From assembly GCF_015709515.1 (NCBI RefSeq), contig NZ_JADNQZ010000059.1, forward strand, positions 248,001 through 312,000: a stretch of DNA of 64,000 bases, in the 5' to 3' direction. Of this stretch, positions 1-7,459 are shown piece after piece (the first letter of the stretch is position 1; every line of letters begins with the position of its first letter). This stretch comes from Methylocystis sp. H62. GTDB lineage: Bacteria > Pseudomonadota > Alphaproteobacteria > Rhizobiales > Beijerinckiaceae. The position numbers and the translations under genes were made by a program. The notes below the pieces were generated by a model, which saw only the letters and a program-made list of their open reading frames with translations, was not told the DNA's origin and did no database searches.

Positions 1-1
1 A

Positions 2-379
2 AAAGAATTTTTGCCGACGACTGAGAGATGTGCAATAAAGTACTTCATTTTTCGTATAAGAATTGTGATAGACGCCGAGTTGCCGGTAAGAACGTTTTCA
101 TTGCAAGGCTCACCACCGGAGTTCGACAGAATGGATCATATTGTCGATATTAGTGTATATCGGGCAGCAGATCGCAGAAAGAGCGTTTCTGCTGCTGGTT
201 GCAACGAAGTTGGAAACAGTCCAGATAGCCCTTTCTTTGCCATAGGTATTCATGGACTGAGGACTGCCAACAAGTCTGCTCTCAACGTTATAGAAGAATT
301 GCCGTTTGGTCAGGCTTCTTCTGTCTATGAGCGCAAAGTTCTGAAGAAGGCAGGACCAGGAGTTCCGCTGCCGAAGTAG
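2..379 (+). CDS. possible 3' end of an unrecognised gene (partial, weak)
   Basis: The frame is open from the window edge to a TAG at 377-379, so this may be the end of a gene that starts outside the window. A TTG at 11 and an ATG at 29 also lie in frame. I recognise no family, motif or membrane segment in the roughly 125 residues. The DNA here is clearly richer in A+T than the rest of the window, and an overlapping minus-strand frame (110-421) is equally undistinguished. It could be a fragment of a transferred gene or non-coding sequence. Confidence 0.22.
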   Translation, partial: KEFLPTTERCAIKYFIFRIRIVIDAELPVRTFSLQGSPPEFDRMDHIVDISVYRAADRRKSVSAAGCNEVGNSPDSPFFAIGIHGLRTANKSALNVIEELPFGQASSVYERKVLKKAGPGVPLPK

Positions 380-410
380 AGCACGGTGACAGGAAAAATA
401 TGGCAGTGAA

Positions 411-926
411 ATGTTTAGCAAAACTGAAAGACGCGCGTACTATTTTGTGCTGACCATGGTCGTTCTATCGTTTGTGATTATTGGCGTTTTGCCGTTGTTT
501 CGCCTTGCTCAATATTTATGGCCAGATGACTCTGGGCAAGACGTCACAGAGTTCGTATTGTCCGCGCCTCGTCAAAACCAAATCCTGAATCTGAACCAGT
601 TGTTCTCCGCGGACACAATTTGCATTGTTCCGCCGGAGGCCAATGTCAACGAACATATTCGAAGGGCGCTTCCTGAAAAGCAGATTTCAGTTCCGGGCGA
701 TGATGACGATTACGAGGACAATGTGGCGCGCTGGCGCATTGTCGCGAGCTGGGACGCCACGCGGCTCGTGAAAGTTTTCGACGTATGGTCAACGACGACC
801 TCAAAGAGGAAATATCCTTTAGAGCTGTCCGCCAAAGATAGAGATGCGCCAGGCGCGATCTGTTCCAGGCGACTTCTCGTGAAAATAGAAACAATAAACG
901 GAGAAGTGACAGCGACAGTGCAGTAG
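411..926 (+). CDS. hypothetical protein with one N-terminal membrane segment
   Basis: This 171-residue protein is not recognised. It has a short charged N-terminus, one strongly hydrophobic stretch at about residues 11-33, and a polar remainder with an acidic run of aspartates near residue 100. The likely topology is a single-pass inner-membrane protein with a periplasmic domain. The ATG at 411 has only a distant AGGA at 391, so the start is uncertain. Base composition is lower in G+C than downstream genes, which suggests recent acquisition or weak selection. The gene meets the exported-protein gene at 969 tail to tail, 42 bp away. Confidence 0.5.
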   Translation: MFSKTERRAYYFVLTMVVLSFVIIGVLPLFRLAQYLWPDDSGQDVTEFVLSAPRQNQILNLNQLFSADTICIVPPEANVNEHIRRALPEKQISVPGDDDDYEDNVARWRIVASWDATRLVKVFDVWSTTTSKRKYPLELSAKDRDAPGAICSRRLLVKIETINGEVTATVQ

Positions 927-968
927 CGTTGGCAGACCGCCGGTTAGCAGCAGCCCCCGGCTGGCGTA

Positions 969-2675
969 TCACCTGTCGGCGCTCGCCTCGACCTCTAGGC
1001 TTTCCAAAATCTCGCTCGGTTTTCGCGCCAGCACGTCGATCGCGTTGACGCCCTTTGGCGCGGCGAAGCGCAGATGCAGCCGCTTCGGCTTCTCGATATA
1101 GGCCGAAACCGCGTCGGCGATGCGCTTGGCGTTTGCCCCTGCGCCGCCGAGCGCCGTAATCGCCGTCGCGGCGGCCTTGGCGTAATCGGCGCGCGCCTTG
1201 TCGACGGATGTTTTCTGCTCCTTGGCTTCAAGCGCGAGCACACGATCGACGAGGCCGTCGCCTTCGAGCGTCAGATCGATCGACTTAATCGATGTTGTGA
1301 GCATGGCGGCGCGCGAAATGAGGGGCGAGGTTGAGAACGCCGCGTTCGATACATTGCCGAAGCGCGCCGTAAGATGCGCGACGCCCATGTCTTTGGCGTC
1401 GATCGCGACAGGCTCCAGCGCCGCTTCGGATGTCTTCTCGCGCCATTCTCCAGCCGCGACGCCGGAGAGCGCGAGTTCGCGATAGCCGAGCGCCAGGAAA
1501 TGCGATGTCGTCTGGGTTTCGCCGCGCGCGGAAAGATCGACGACGAAATTGTCGACGCGGCCGGAGAATTTCGTCGGCGTCATGCCAATAAAATTGTCGA
1601 ACGTCGCGCTGGCGTTCTCGACGCTGAATTTCATGCGCGATGGTTCACTGATCTTTGGGTCGGGAATATCGGCGGCGACGCCGCGCAGCTCGATGCGCGC
1701 CAGCTTGGGATAGGCGGCGCCCTCTAGGACTGGAGCGAGCTGCACGTCATTCAGCGCAAATCGCTTCACCGACAGTTGGCCGCCGTCAGACGCGGCGAGC
1801 GAGAAATCGTCCAAAAACATCTCGCCGGCGCCGGCGCCCGCGACTTTGCGCAGACCGGCGCGCGCGATCTTCGCCGTGAACGGCTTCCCTGCGGGTTCGC
1901 CCTTGCCGATGGCGACGACGTCATCAGCGTCGATCGCCGCCGCCTCGAAGGATTGAAGCGCGTCGAGCACATCGCGCCTCAGCGCGGGATCATCTTCGGA
2001 TTTCGCCGGATCGAGCTTCGCGAATCTTTCAATGAGTTTGCCGGCGGGAGTCCGCAGCGCGCGGCCGCGCACGCCCTCAATCTTCAGGCGGCCCGTCGTC
2101 AGAACGAGATTGGCGCTCGCGTCTTCAAGGCGCGACGATTCGACGATTTCCTCCTCGATCAATGGTTTCAGAGGCTCATTGGCGTCGCCGCGCGTGGAGA
2201 GCGCCAGACGCGCGAGTTCGGCAAGATCGACGCCCTTGGCGACAGAGGCGCCCCAGGAGACGCGCTGAACGCCGCCTTTTGCTGATTCGATCGTTTCCTC
2301 GCCGCCGTCGCCGCGCACCGTCGCGGCGCGTCCGGAAACGACATTCTCGAAAAGCAGCTGGCGATACGCGGCGCGTTCAATGTTCGATTCATTGCGGCTT
2401 TCGCTCGACATGGAAGGCACGGCGATTCGCCGCGCCGAAATGCGCGCGAGACGCGCCGCGACATTTCCGTCGCCGCTCAAAAACAGCGCGGCCAACTCCA
2501 TCGCCGGCAGACTCGCGCCTTCGATTTCGATGTGCGGGATACGATAGGTCGTCGCGCCGAGCGTGAGGACGAGATTGTCGAGCGTCAGCGGTTTTTCGCC
2601 GGCGCCCGGAGAAGGCGCGGCGAAACTCATGAGCGAAAGCGACGTCACGACGCCGATGGCGAGGGATTTGCGCAT
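969..2675 (-). CDS. exported hypothetical protein, 568 aa
   Basis: The protein starts with a clear Sec-type signal peptide (MRKS, then a hydrophobic core, then a small-residue cleavage region near residue 22-26). The rest is soluble, rich in Ala, Leu, Asp and Glu, and carries no motif I can name. It would lie in the periplasm. I chose the ATG at 2675 because the signal peptide begins there and AAGG stands upstream. A longer open frame to 3035 would overlap the divergent SixA gene and codes for arginine-rich, non-protein-like sequence. No enzyme function can be assigned. It is divergent from the phosphatase gene at 2815, with 139 bp between the starts. Confidence 0.75.
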   Translation of the reverse strand: MRKSLAIGVVTSLSLMSFAAPSPGAGEKPLTLDNLVLTLGATTYRIPHIEIEGASLPAMELAALFLSGDGNVAARLARISARRIAVPSMSSESRNESNIERAAYRQLLFENVVSGRAATVRGDGGEETIESAKGGVQRVSWGASVAKGVDLAELARLALSTRGDANEPLKPLIEEEIVESSRLEDASANLVLTTGRLKIEGVRGRALRTPAGKLIERFAKLDPAKSEDDPALRRDVLDALQSFEAAAIDADDVVAIGKGEPAGKPFTAKIARAGLRKVAGAGAGEMFLDDFSLAASDGGQLSVKRFALNDVQLAPVLEGAAYPKLARIELRGVAADIPDPKISEPSRMKFSVENASATFDNFIGMTPTKFSGRVDNFVVDLSARGETQTTSHFLALGYRELALSGVAAGEWREKTSEAALEPVAIDAKDMGVAHLTARFGNVSNAAFSTSPLISRAAMLTTSIKSIDLTLEGDGLVDRVLALEAKEQKTSVDKARADYAKAAATAITALGGAGANAKRIADAVSAYIEKPKRLHLRFAAPKGVNAIDVLARKPSEILESLEVEASADR

Positions 2676-2814
2676 CAGGAAACCTTGTGAAGACGAACGA
2701 GGAGAGCTTGCACGCCGCGCCTTTCGGGGTAAAGAGGCGCGTAGTTTCGTCGCAGCCGGCGTTTCGCGAGGGGCGGCGCGTGGCGGCGCGGCGGCGCCGT
2801 GATAGAGAGGCCGC

Positions 2815-3351
2815 ATGCGTCGACTCCTGCTCCTGCGCCATGGCAAGGCCGACCGGCATTCGGCCGGCGGCGACCGCCAACGTCCGCTCACCCGTCGAGG
2901 GATGGAGGATGCGCGGCGCATGGGCGAATATCTGCGCGACGCCGACATCGCGCCGGGCCTCGCCGTCGCCTCCGACGCGCGTCGCGCCAAGCAGACCCTC
3001 GACCGGGTGCTGGAAGCGTTCCCAGGCCATGTCACGCATCTGATCGAGAATACGATTTATCTTGCGACCGTCGACCATCTGGTCGAGATTTTGCGGCAGA
3101 CGCCTGACAGGGTCGCGACGCTGCTCGCCGTCGGTCACAATCCGGGCTTCGCCGAACTTGCCTCCTGGCTCGCCGGTTCGGGCGAGGCGGAAGATTTGGC
3201 GCTGATGCGCTCAAAATTCCCAACGGCGGCGCTGGCGATGCTCGACTTCGAGACCGATCATTGGGGCGACGTCGGCAGGGGCGGGGCGCGACTTGCGCGC
3301 TTCGTCACGCCGGGCATTCTACGGGGCGAGGCGACGGAAGACCCCGACTAG
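2815..3351 (+). CDS. SixA-type histidine phosphatase (phosphoglycerate-mutase fold)
   Basis: A 178-residue member of the histidine phosphatase superfamily. The catalytic RHG triplet is at residues 8-10 (LLLRHGKAD), and the second active-site histidine is in VGHNPGF at residue 108. Arg and Asp residues expected for phosphate binding follow each motif. Length is close to E. coli SixA (161 aa), which removes phosphate from phosphohistidine in HPt domains or PTS proteins. Proteins of this short type in alphaproteobacteria are usually annotated only as histidine phosphatase family, so the substrate is open. A palindromic repeat element follows the stop codon directly. Confidence 0.85.
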   Translation: MRRLLLLRHGKADRHSAGGDRQRPLTRRGMEDARRMGEYLRDADIAPGLAVASDARRAKQTLDRVLEAFPGHVTHLIENTIYLATVDHLVEILRQTPDRVATLLAVGHNPGFAELASWLAGSGEAEDLALMRSKFPTAALAMLDFETDHWGDVGRGGARLARFVTPGILRGEATEDPD

Positions 3352-3463
3352 AGCGCGCTGCGAAAAAGTGGGAACCGGTTTTTCGCGTTGAGCGCGCTCT
3401 AAACTTTTGGAATCGATCACGTTATCTGCATTTGGGCGATTCCGCCCAAATGCAGCGTGATCT
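3350..3463. repeat. palindromic intergenic repeat with two nested hairpins
   Basis: The element begins at the stop codon of the SixA gene. An outer inverted repeat, AGAGCGCGCT at 3350-3359 and AGCGCGCTCT at 3391-3400, encloses a GAAAAAGTGGGAACCGG-type core. A second hairpin follows: GATCACG at 3415-3421 pairs with CGTGATC at 3456-3462, and inside it a 13-bp perfect stem at 3426-3438 and 3443-3455 closes a 4-base loop. Related elements stand at 52384 and 62398. This is the kind of short dispersed repeat common between genes in Hyphomicrobiales; it may also end transcription or protect mRNA. Confidence 0.8.
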
Positions 3464-3491
3464 AGCGCAGTTCGCAACCCGCAAGGCGGCC

Positions 3492-4586
3492 ATGCTGATC
3501 GAAGCGCTCCTGACGATGCTGGCCCTAGCTGCGCCCCATAAGGCGCCGGCGGCGATGGTTGCGCCCTTGTCGGCGTTCGCTGCGACGCCGAATCCCGCCT
3601 ATCAGCCTCAAGCGCGCGCCGTGGACAATTGGCGCTTCGAAAGCGCGCTGGCGCTGGAGATGGCGCCCCTCGCCGCGATCCGCCGGGCGTTCGGCGCGGA
3701 GGCGGGCGAACCGGCCCGCTGCGTCAAGCTCAACAATTACTGGTGCATCAAGAGCGCGGGGTGGAATGGCGAGATCGCCGCCGATTCCGACGGCCATGTC
3801 GCCTTCGCATCGGCGGAGGAGGGCGCCGCCGTCGCGGCGCTGCTGCTGCGCCGATACTACGTCAACTATGGGCGGCGCACGGCGCGCGCCATCGTCGAGC
3901 GCTGGGCGCCGGCGCAATGTTCGCTTGTGTTCGCGCCCGCCGTTCCCCGGCGGCCGGCGCCCGCCGTAAGTCCCGATTCCAGTTCGGCGAAACCGCGCAC
4001 CCTGGCGCGCATGCCGCCGCAGCGCGTCGCCCCCATGGCGATTGCGCGGCGCGGCATTCAGAACACGCTCCGCTCGCGCTGGCTGGCGGCATATGGGCGC
4101 GGCGGGGTCAATCTGAAGACGGCGCGGCGACCGCTCGCAAGACCGGTCGACCTCATGCCGACGCCCTCGATCATGGCCGGCGTCTCCGAGCTTCCCGCGC
4201 GGCGGGAAAAGCTCGCCGAGCTGATCCAGCCGTCGCCCCAAACGACGCTCGCCGACCTGCCGCCGTCGCCCGCGCCGCGACCGCCGCCGGTTGGCGTTTC
4301 GAATTGCGCCGGGGAGCTGGCGCGGATCGCCACTTACGCAGCCACCATAGCCCAGGGCGTCGTCGGTGGCGCCAACGAGGATCTGGCGCTGTTCACCGCC
4401 GACGGCGCGCCGACCGAAAATCTGGCCAAAGTGATGGCGAATATGGCGGCGGTCGAGATCGGGCCGGCGCGGCCGCGCGATGCGCTGATCCGGATCGCCG
4501 TCGTGCAACTGCGCCAGCTGTTCGAGGCGCCCACAAAGCCGGGAGGCGGCGCTGCGCCGACTCTCCCGGCGCATGCGGGGCCGTAA
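3492..4586 (+). CDS. exported hypothetical protein, proline/alanine-rich, 364 aa
   Basis: The start at 3492 gives a hydrophobic N-terminus that could be a signal peptide (MLIEALLTMLALAAP). An in-frame ATG at 3450 lies inside the palindromic repeat and is less likely. Residues about 45-145 look like a small folded domain with three cysteines (CVKLNNYWCIKSAGW and a later PAQC) and conserved aromatic residues. The middle is a low-complexity linker rich in Pro, Ala and Arg, and the last ~90 residues are again compact, with one cysteine. I recognise no enzyme motif. It is convergent with the next gene, with 16 bp between the stops. Confidence 0.65.
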   Translation: MLIEALLTMLALAAPHKAPAAMVAPLSAFAATPNPAYQPQARAVDNWRFESALALEMAPLAAIRRAFGAEAGEPARCVKLNNYWCIKSAGWNGEIAADSDGHVAFASAEEGAAVAALLLRRYYVNYGRRTARAIVERWAPAQCSLVFAPAVPRRPAPAVSPDSSSAKPRTLARMPPQRVAPMAIARRGIQNTLRSRWLAAYGRGGVNLKTARRPLARPVDLMPTPSIMAGVSELPARREKLAELIQPSPQTTLADLPPSPAPRPPPVGVSNCAGELARIATYAATIAQGVVGGANEDLALFTADGAPTENLAKVMANMAAVEIGPARPRDALIRIAVVQLRQLFEAPTKPGGGAAPTLPAHAGP

Positions 4587-4602
4587 CGCGCTCTTCTCCG
4601 CG

Positions 4603-5421
4603 CTAAGAGCGCGCCATCAGCTCCAGCGCCAGCCCGTAGACCTTCGTGCGGGCGGGTTCGGGCAGGGTTTTCAGCACTTCAAAATAAGTCTGCCCGGCGC
4701 CGCACATGCGGGCGTCTTCCAGCGGCGGCGTCGGCATCTTGCCGTCGAGCAGCGCGTCGATCTCGACCTTGTTCAGACCCCGCGCGGCGAGCGCGGTCTC
4801 CAACACCCGGAAGTCGGCCTCTGTCGGCGCGGTCCGATCGATCTTCTTGGCTTGTCCGCTGACGATCGCCTCTAATCCGGCAAGCGCCATGTCCGAGACG
4901 ATCTGGCGGCGGGAGGCGGCGAATCGCTGAAAGTCGAGATTGGTCGCGCCGTAGAGGAAGGCGACGCACATGCGCTTATCCTCCCGCGCCACCGCCTGCA
5001 GCACTTCGAGCTGCTTTTCGAAGACGCGGGCGATCGGCTCAGGCTCGGCCTTCGCCGCGAGGGCGCCGCGCGAGGTGCGGATGCGGCGCACCGCCTCGGA
5101 CAGATAATAGTCGACGCTCTGCTCTTCCTTCGTCTGCGCGAGGCGGGTGGCGAAATCATTGATCGCCGCTTCGTAATCGGCGGTGAAGGTCTCGCGGAGC
5201 CGGGCGAAGTAGCGCGCATAATCCGGCGTCGAGGCGATCAGGGCCTCGATCTGCTGCCGCGCGCTTCCCTTGTCGACCTGCCCATTGGCGGGCGCCGCGA
5301 TCCCCGATCCCGCATCGGCCATGCGCGGCGCGGGATTGAGGGCCAGCCAGGTCAGGCCGATGCCGGCTCCGACCGCGACGAGCGTCGCAGCCAGCAGCGC
5401 CAGAATTTTCTCCAGATACAT
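4603..5421 (-). CDS. membrane-anchored hypothetical protein, 272 aa
   Basis: A single hydrophobic segment at about residues 5-28 is followed by a soluble, largely helical domain of about 240 residues rich in Ala, Arg and Glu. It reads as a bitopic inner-membrane protein with a periplasmic domain, or an uncleaved signal anchor. There are two cysteines (RMCVAFLYG and ARMCGAG), both after RM, that could form a disulfide. I cannot assign a family. The ATG at 5421 fits the membrane anchor. Confidence 0.7.
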   Translation of the reverse strand: MYLEKILALLAATLVAVGAGIGLTWLALNPAPRMADAGSGIAAPANGQVDKGSARQQIEALIASTPDYARYFARLRETFTADYEAAINDFATRLAQTKEEQSVDYYLSEAVRRIRTSRGALAAKAEPEPIARVFEKQLEVLQAVAREDKRMCVAFLYGATNLDFQRFAASRRQIVSDMALAGLEAIVSGQAKKIDRTAPTEADFRVLETALAARGLNKVEIDALLDGKMPTPPLEDARMCGAGQTYFEVLKTLPEPARTKVYGLALELMARS

Positions 5422-5494
5422 CGCCGACCTTTGCGTCTCTGATCGAAAGCGCGGAGCTTAAAGCATCGCGCAGTTGGGCGGAAGCGCGGCCGCG

Positions 5495-5827
5495 CTACCC
5501 GCCATTCAGCAGACGATGGAGCCGCGCGGTCTCGGCGCGATGGGCGACGAGCAGGCTGATATGCCGGTTGAGATCATAGCTCCAATGGCCGCGCCGGGCG
5601 CGTTCGCCGCGCATCGCACGCTCGATTTCCTTGAGCGCGGCGCGCGCCGCATCGGGCGATTCGCTGGCGATCGAGTCAGGCGACAGGCGATGGAAACGCG
5701 TCAGCACGCTCGTGCGGTCATAGGCGTTGAGACCGGCGGCGAGGGCGCCCTCGAGCGCCGCGCCGGCTGCTGCGGCGAAGCGGGCGGGGCGGTCGTCTTG
5801 CGGGGCGGGAAGTGGCCTGTGCGACAT
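5495..5827 (-). CDS. small hypothetical protein, 110 aa, divergent from DnaA-C-like gene
   Basis: A soluble, arginine-rich, mostly helical protein without membrane segments. GGAGG lies just upstream of the ATG at 5827, so the start is well supported. The C-terminal half (SYDLNRHISLLVAHRAETARL) is predicted amphipathic helix. No family is recognised with certainty. It shares a 118-bp AT-rich intergenic region with the divergent HTH gene at 5946, which contains several GGAT/ATCC half-sites, so the two may be co-regulated. Confidence 0.65.
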   Translation of the reverse strand: MSHRPLPAPQDDRPARFAAAAGAALEGALAAGLNAYDRTSVLTRFHRLSPDSIASESPDAARAALKEIERAMRGERARRGHWSYDLNRHISLLVAHRAETARLHRLLNGG

Positions 5828-5945
5828 GGATGATCCTCCGTGACGCTCAGAATGCTTTCCCTCGAACGGATGAGGATAAGTTTTTTATCCTTGAATAGGA
5901 TTATTTTCCAGCTTACGGTTGTTCGTCACCTGGCTGGAGACCTCG
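5828..5945. promoter_or_regulatory. divergent regulatory region with GGATAA/TTATCC inverted repeat
   Basis: Between two divergent genes lies an AT-rich stretch unlike the local average. GGATAA at 5874-5879 and TTATCC at 5885-5890 form an inverted repeat around a 5-base spacer. Another GGATGATCC palindrome is at 5828-5836, and a further GGAT at 5898. The arrangement resembles an operator for a small DNA-binding protein, possibly the HTH protein encoded at 5946. The assignment is inference. Confidence 0.35.
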
Positions 5946-6290
5946 ATGCTTCTCGATCCGACGCTTATTCCGGGGCTTAGCGCCGCCGCGGCCGCCGCCG
6001 CACAGGGCGCACCCTTCGCCGATCTCTTTTCCCCTCGCCGCTCCCGCGCCTCGGTCGCGCGGGCGCGTCAGCTCGCCGTCTATCTCCACCATGTCGCGCT
6101 CGGCGCCAGCGTTTCGGCCTGCGCCAAAGCTTTCGCGCGCGACCGCGCCACTGTCCGTCACGCCTGCGCGACGATCGAAGATCTGCGCGACGATCCGCTG
6201 TTCGACGCCGGCGCCCGCCGGCTCGAAACCGCGCTGACCGCGCAGCGCGACATGATCTGCGTCTTGATTGCCCAAGGGAGCGTGCGATGA
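5946..6290 (+). CDS. stand-alone HTH protein resembling the DnaA C-terminal (DnaA-box binding) domain
   Basis: A 114-residue protein whose second half matches the layout of DnaA domain IV: a helix with RARQLAVYL, then a short helix, then FARDRATVRHACATIED, which parallels the DnaA signature GRDHTTVxHA. There is no AAA+ ATPase, so it cannot be an initiator by itself. It may be a DNA-binding regulator, as known for similar short proteins in Hyphomicrobiales that sit before DUF6456 genes. GGAGA at 5936 supports the ATG at 5946. It overlaps the next gene by 4 bp (ATGA at 6287), implying translational coupling. Confidence 0.7.
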   Translation: MLLDPTLIPGLSAAAAAAAQGAPFADLFSPRRSRASVARARQLAVYLHHVALGASVSACAKAFARDRATVRHACATIEDLRDDPLFDAGARRLETALTAQRDMICVLIAQGSVR

Positions 6291-7146
6291 CGAAAAGCGC
6301 GCGAACTCCAACCAGGGACGAAACCGGCCGCGCGATGCGCCGGCTGCTGCAGGCGCTTGCCGAGCCGGGCGCGCGCGGCGCCCTCAGCCCGCTCGAAGCC
6401 TCGACGCTCGTCGTGCTCGCCGCGCGTAAGGGCGTCACCGTGGCGCGCGCGCGATTTGCGGCGGCCGCCTCCGACGCCGCGCTCGCCGAAGGACTCGTGC
6501 GATGGGAGCGGGAAGGCGGCGAGCGTCGGCTGGCGCTCACCGACGCCGGCCGCGCTTATCTGCGCCGATTGTCCGCGCTCGACGTCGATCAGGCGGAGCC
6601 GTTTCGCGCCCAGCACGCATCCTATGCGCTGCGGCAGCTTGAAAAGGGCGCGCGTCCGACGCTCGTCAATGATGCGCGGAAAGTCCCCTCGCCTGGCTGG
6701 CGCGGCGGAAGGACCGCGAGGGCCGAACCTTTCTCGACGCCGCGCAGCTCGAAGCCGGCGAGCGCTTTCGCCGCGACATCGAACAGGCGCAGCTCCTGCA
6801 GCGCGTGACCGCGAATTGGGAGGCGTCGATCAACGCGGCGCGCCAAGGCGCCGACGCCGGCGCCGTCTCCGAGGTGGCGATCGACGCGCGCCGGCGTCTT
6901 GCGCGCGCCGTCGACGCGACGGGGCCGGAACTGGCGGGCCTTTTGACCGACGTCTGCGGCTATCTGAAGGGCCTTGAGATCGTCGAAAGCGAACGCGGCT
7001 GGCCGCCCCGCTCGGCGAAAGTCGTGCTCAAAATCGCGCTCGATCGATTGGCGCGCCATTACGGGCTCGCGATCGAAGCGCGCGGCCGCGACCGCGCCGA
7101 AGCGCTGCTGCATTGGGGCGCCGAGGATTATCGGCCGAGGGTGTGA
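6287..7146 (+). pseudogene. DUF6456-type protein, frameshifted near 6675
   Basis: The first frame (from ATG 6287) encodes a winged-helix-like N-terminal region and reads well to about 6673 (VNDA). The conserved C-terminal domain (SPLAWLARRKDREGR onward, ending at 7146) lies in another frame from 6682. Removing one CG from the GCGCGG at 6674-6679 would join them as DAESPLAWL, the expected continuation. So the gene has a 2-bp insertion in a CG run. Causes could be sequencing error, a real inactivating slip, or a phase-variable site. If intact it would be about 285 residues. The first frame ends at 6808; a GTG at 6805 could restart the second half. Confidence 0.7.
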
Positions 7147-7147
7147 G

Positions 7148-7420
7148 AGGCAACCCCCTCCCTGTCCCTCCCCCGCTTCGCAAACCGGGTGTTCCCGGTT
7201 TGCGCATCGACGCCGAAGTCGGCAACAGCCGACTTCGGATGGGAGAGGGGACCCTAACGAGCAGCGCCGCGCAGCCAGCGCGGCATTGATGCGCCGGCGC
7301 AACGTTGATGAAGCGCCGAGTCGGACTCCCTCTCCCGCGAAGCGGGGGAGGGTTGGGGTGGGGGTCTACGCCGCCATCGCCTCGCGCGCTTCCCTCGGAT
7401 GCGCTCAACCGTCGAGCGCG
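7148..7420. repeat. palindromic repeat cassette with a decayed sufE 3' tail (left copy)
   Basis: The cassette starts and ends with GC-rich C/G-run palindromes (CCCGCTTCG and CCCGCGAAGCGGG types). It contains a further perfect hairpin (AAACCGGG with CCCGGTTT, 7185-7204) and a CCGAAGTCGG/CCGACTTCGG pair. From 7366 the sequence matches the 3' end of sufE at 10272 (18 identical bases, then about 70% over the next 35). The core at 7247-7335 is the reverse complement of the core of the right copy at 10150-10243. The intergenic region 7147-7459 holds nothing else that I can see. Confidence 0.75.
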
Positions 7421-7459
7421 GATCGCGCCAGTGCAGAAATTCCTTGATTTCTACGCGTG

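Noticed and set aside
110-421. 103-codon minus-strand frame at the left edge
   Set aside because: It overlaps another equally weak frame on the plus strand and has no recognisable feature or good ribosome binding site.
2676-3035. N-terminal extension of the exported protein gene
   Set aside because: It would precede a clear signal peptide and overlap the divergent SixA gene; the sequence is arginine-rich shadow.
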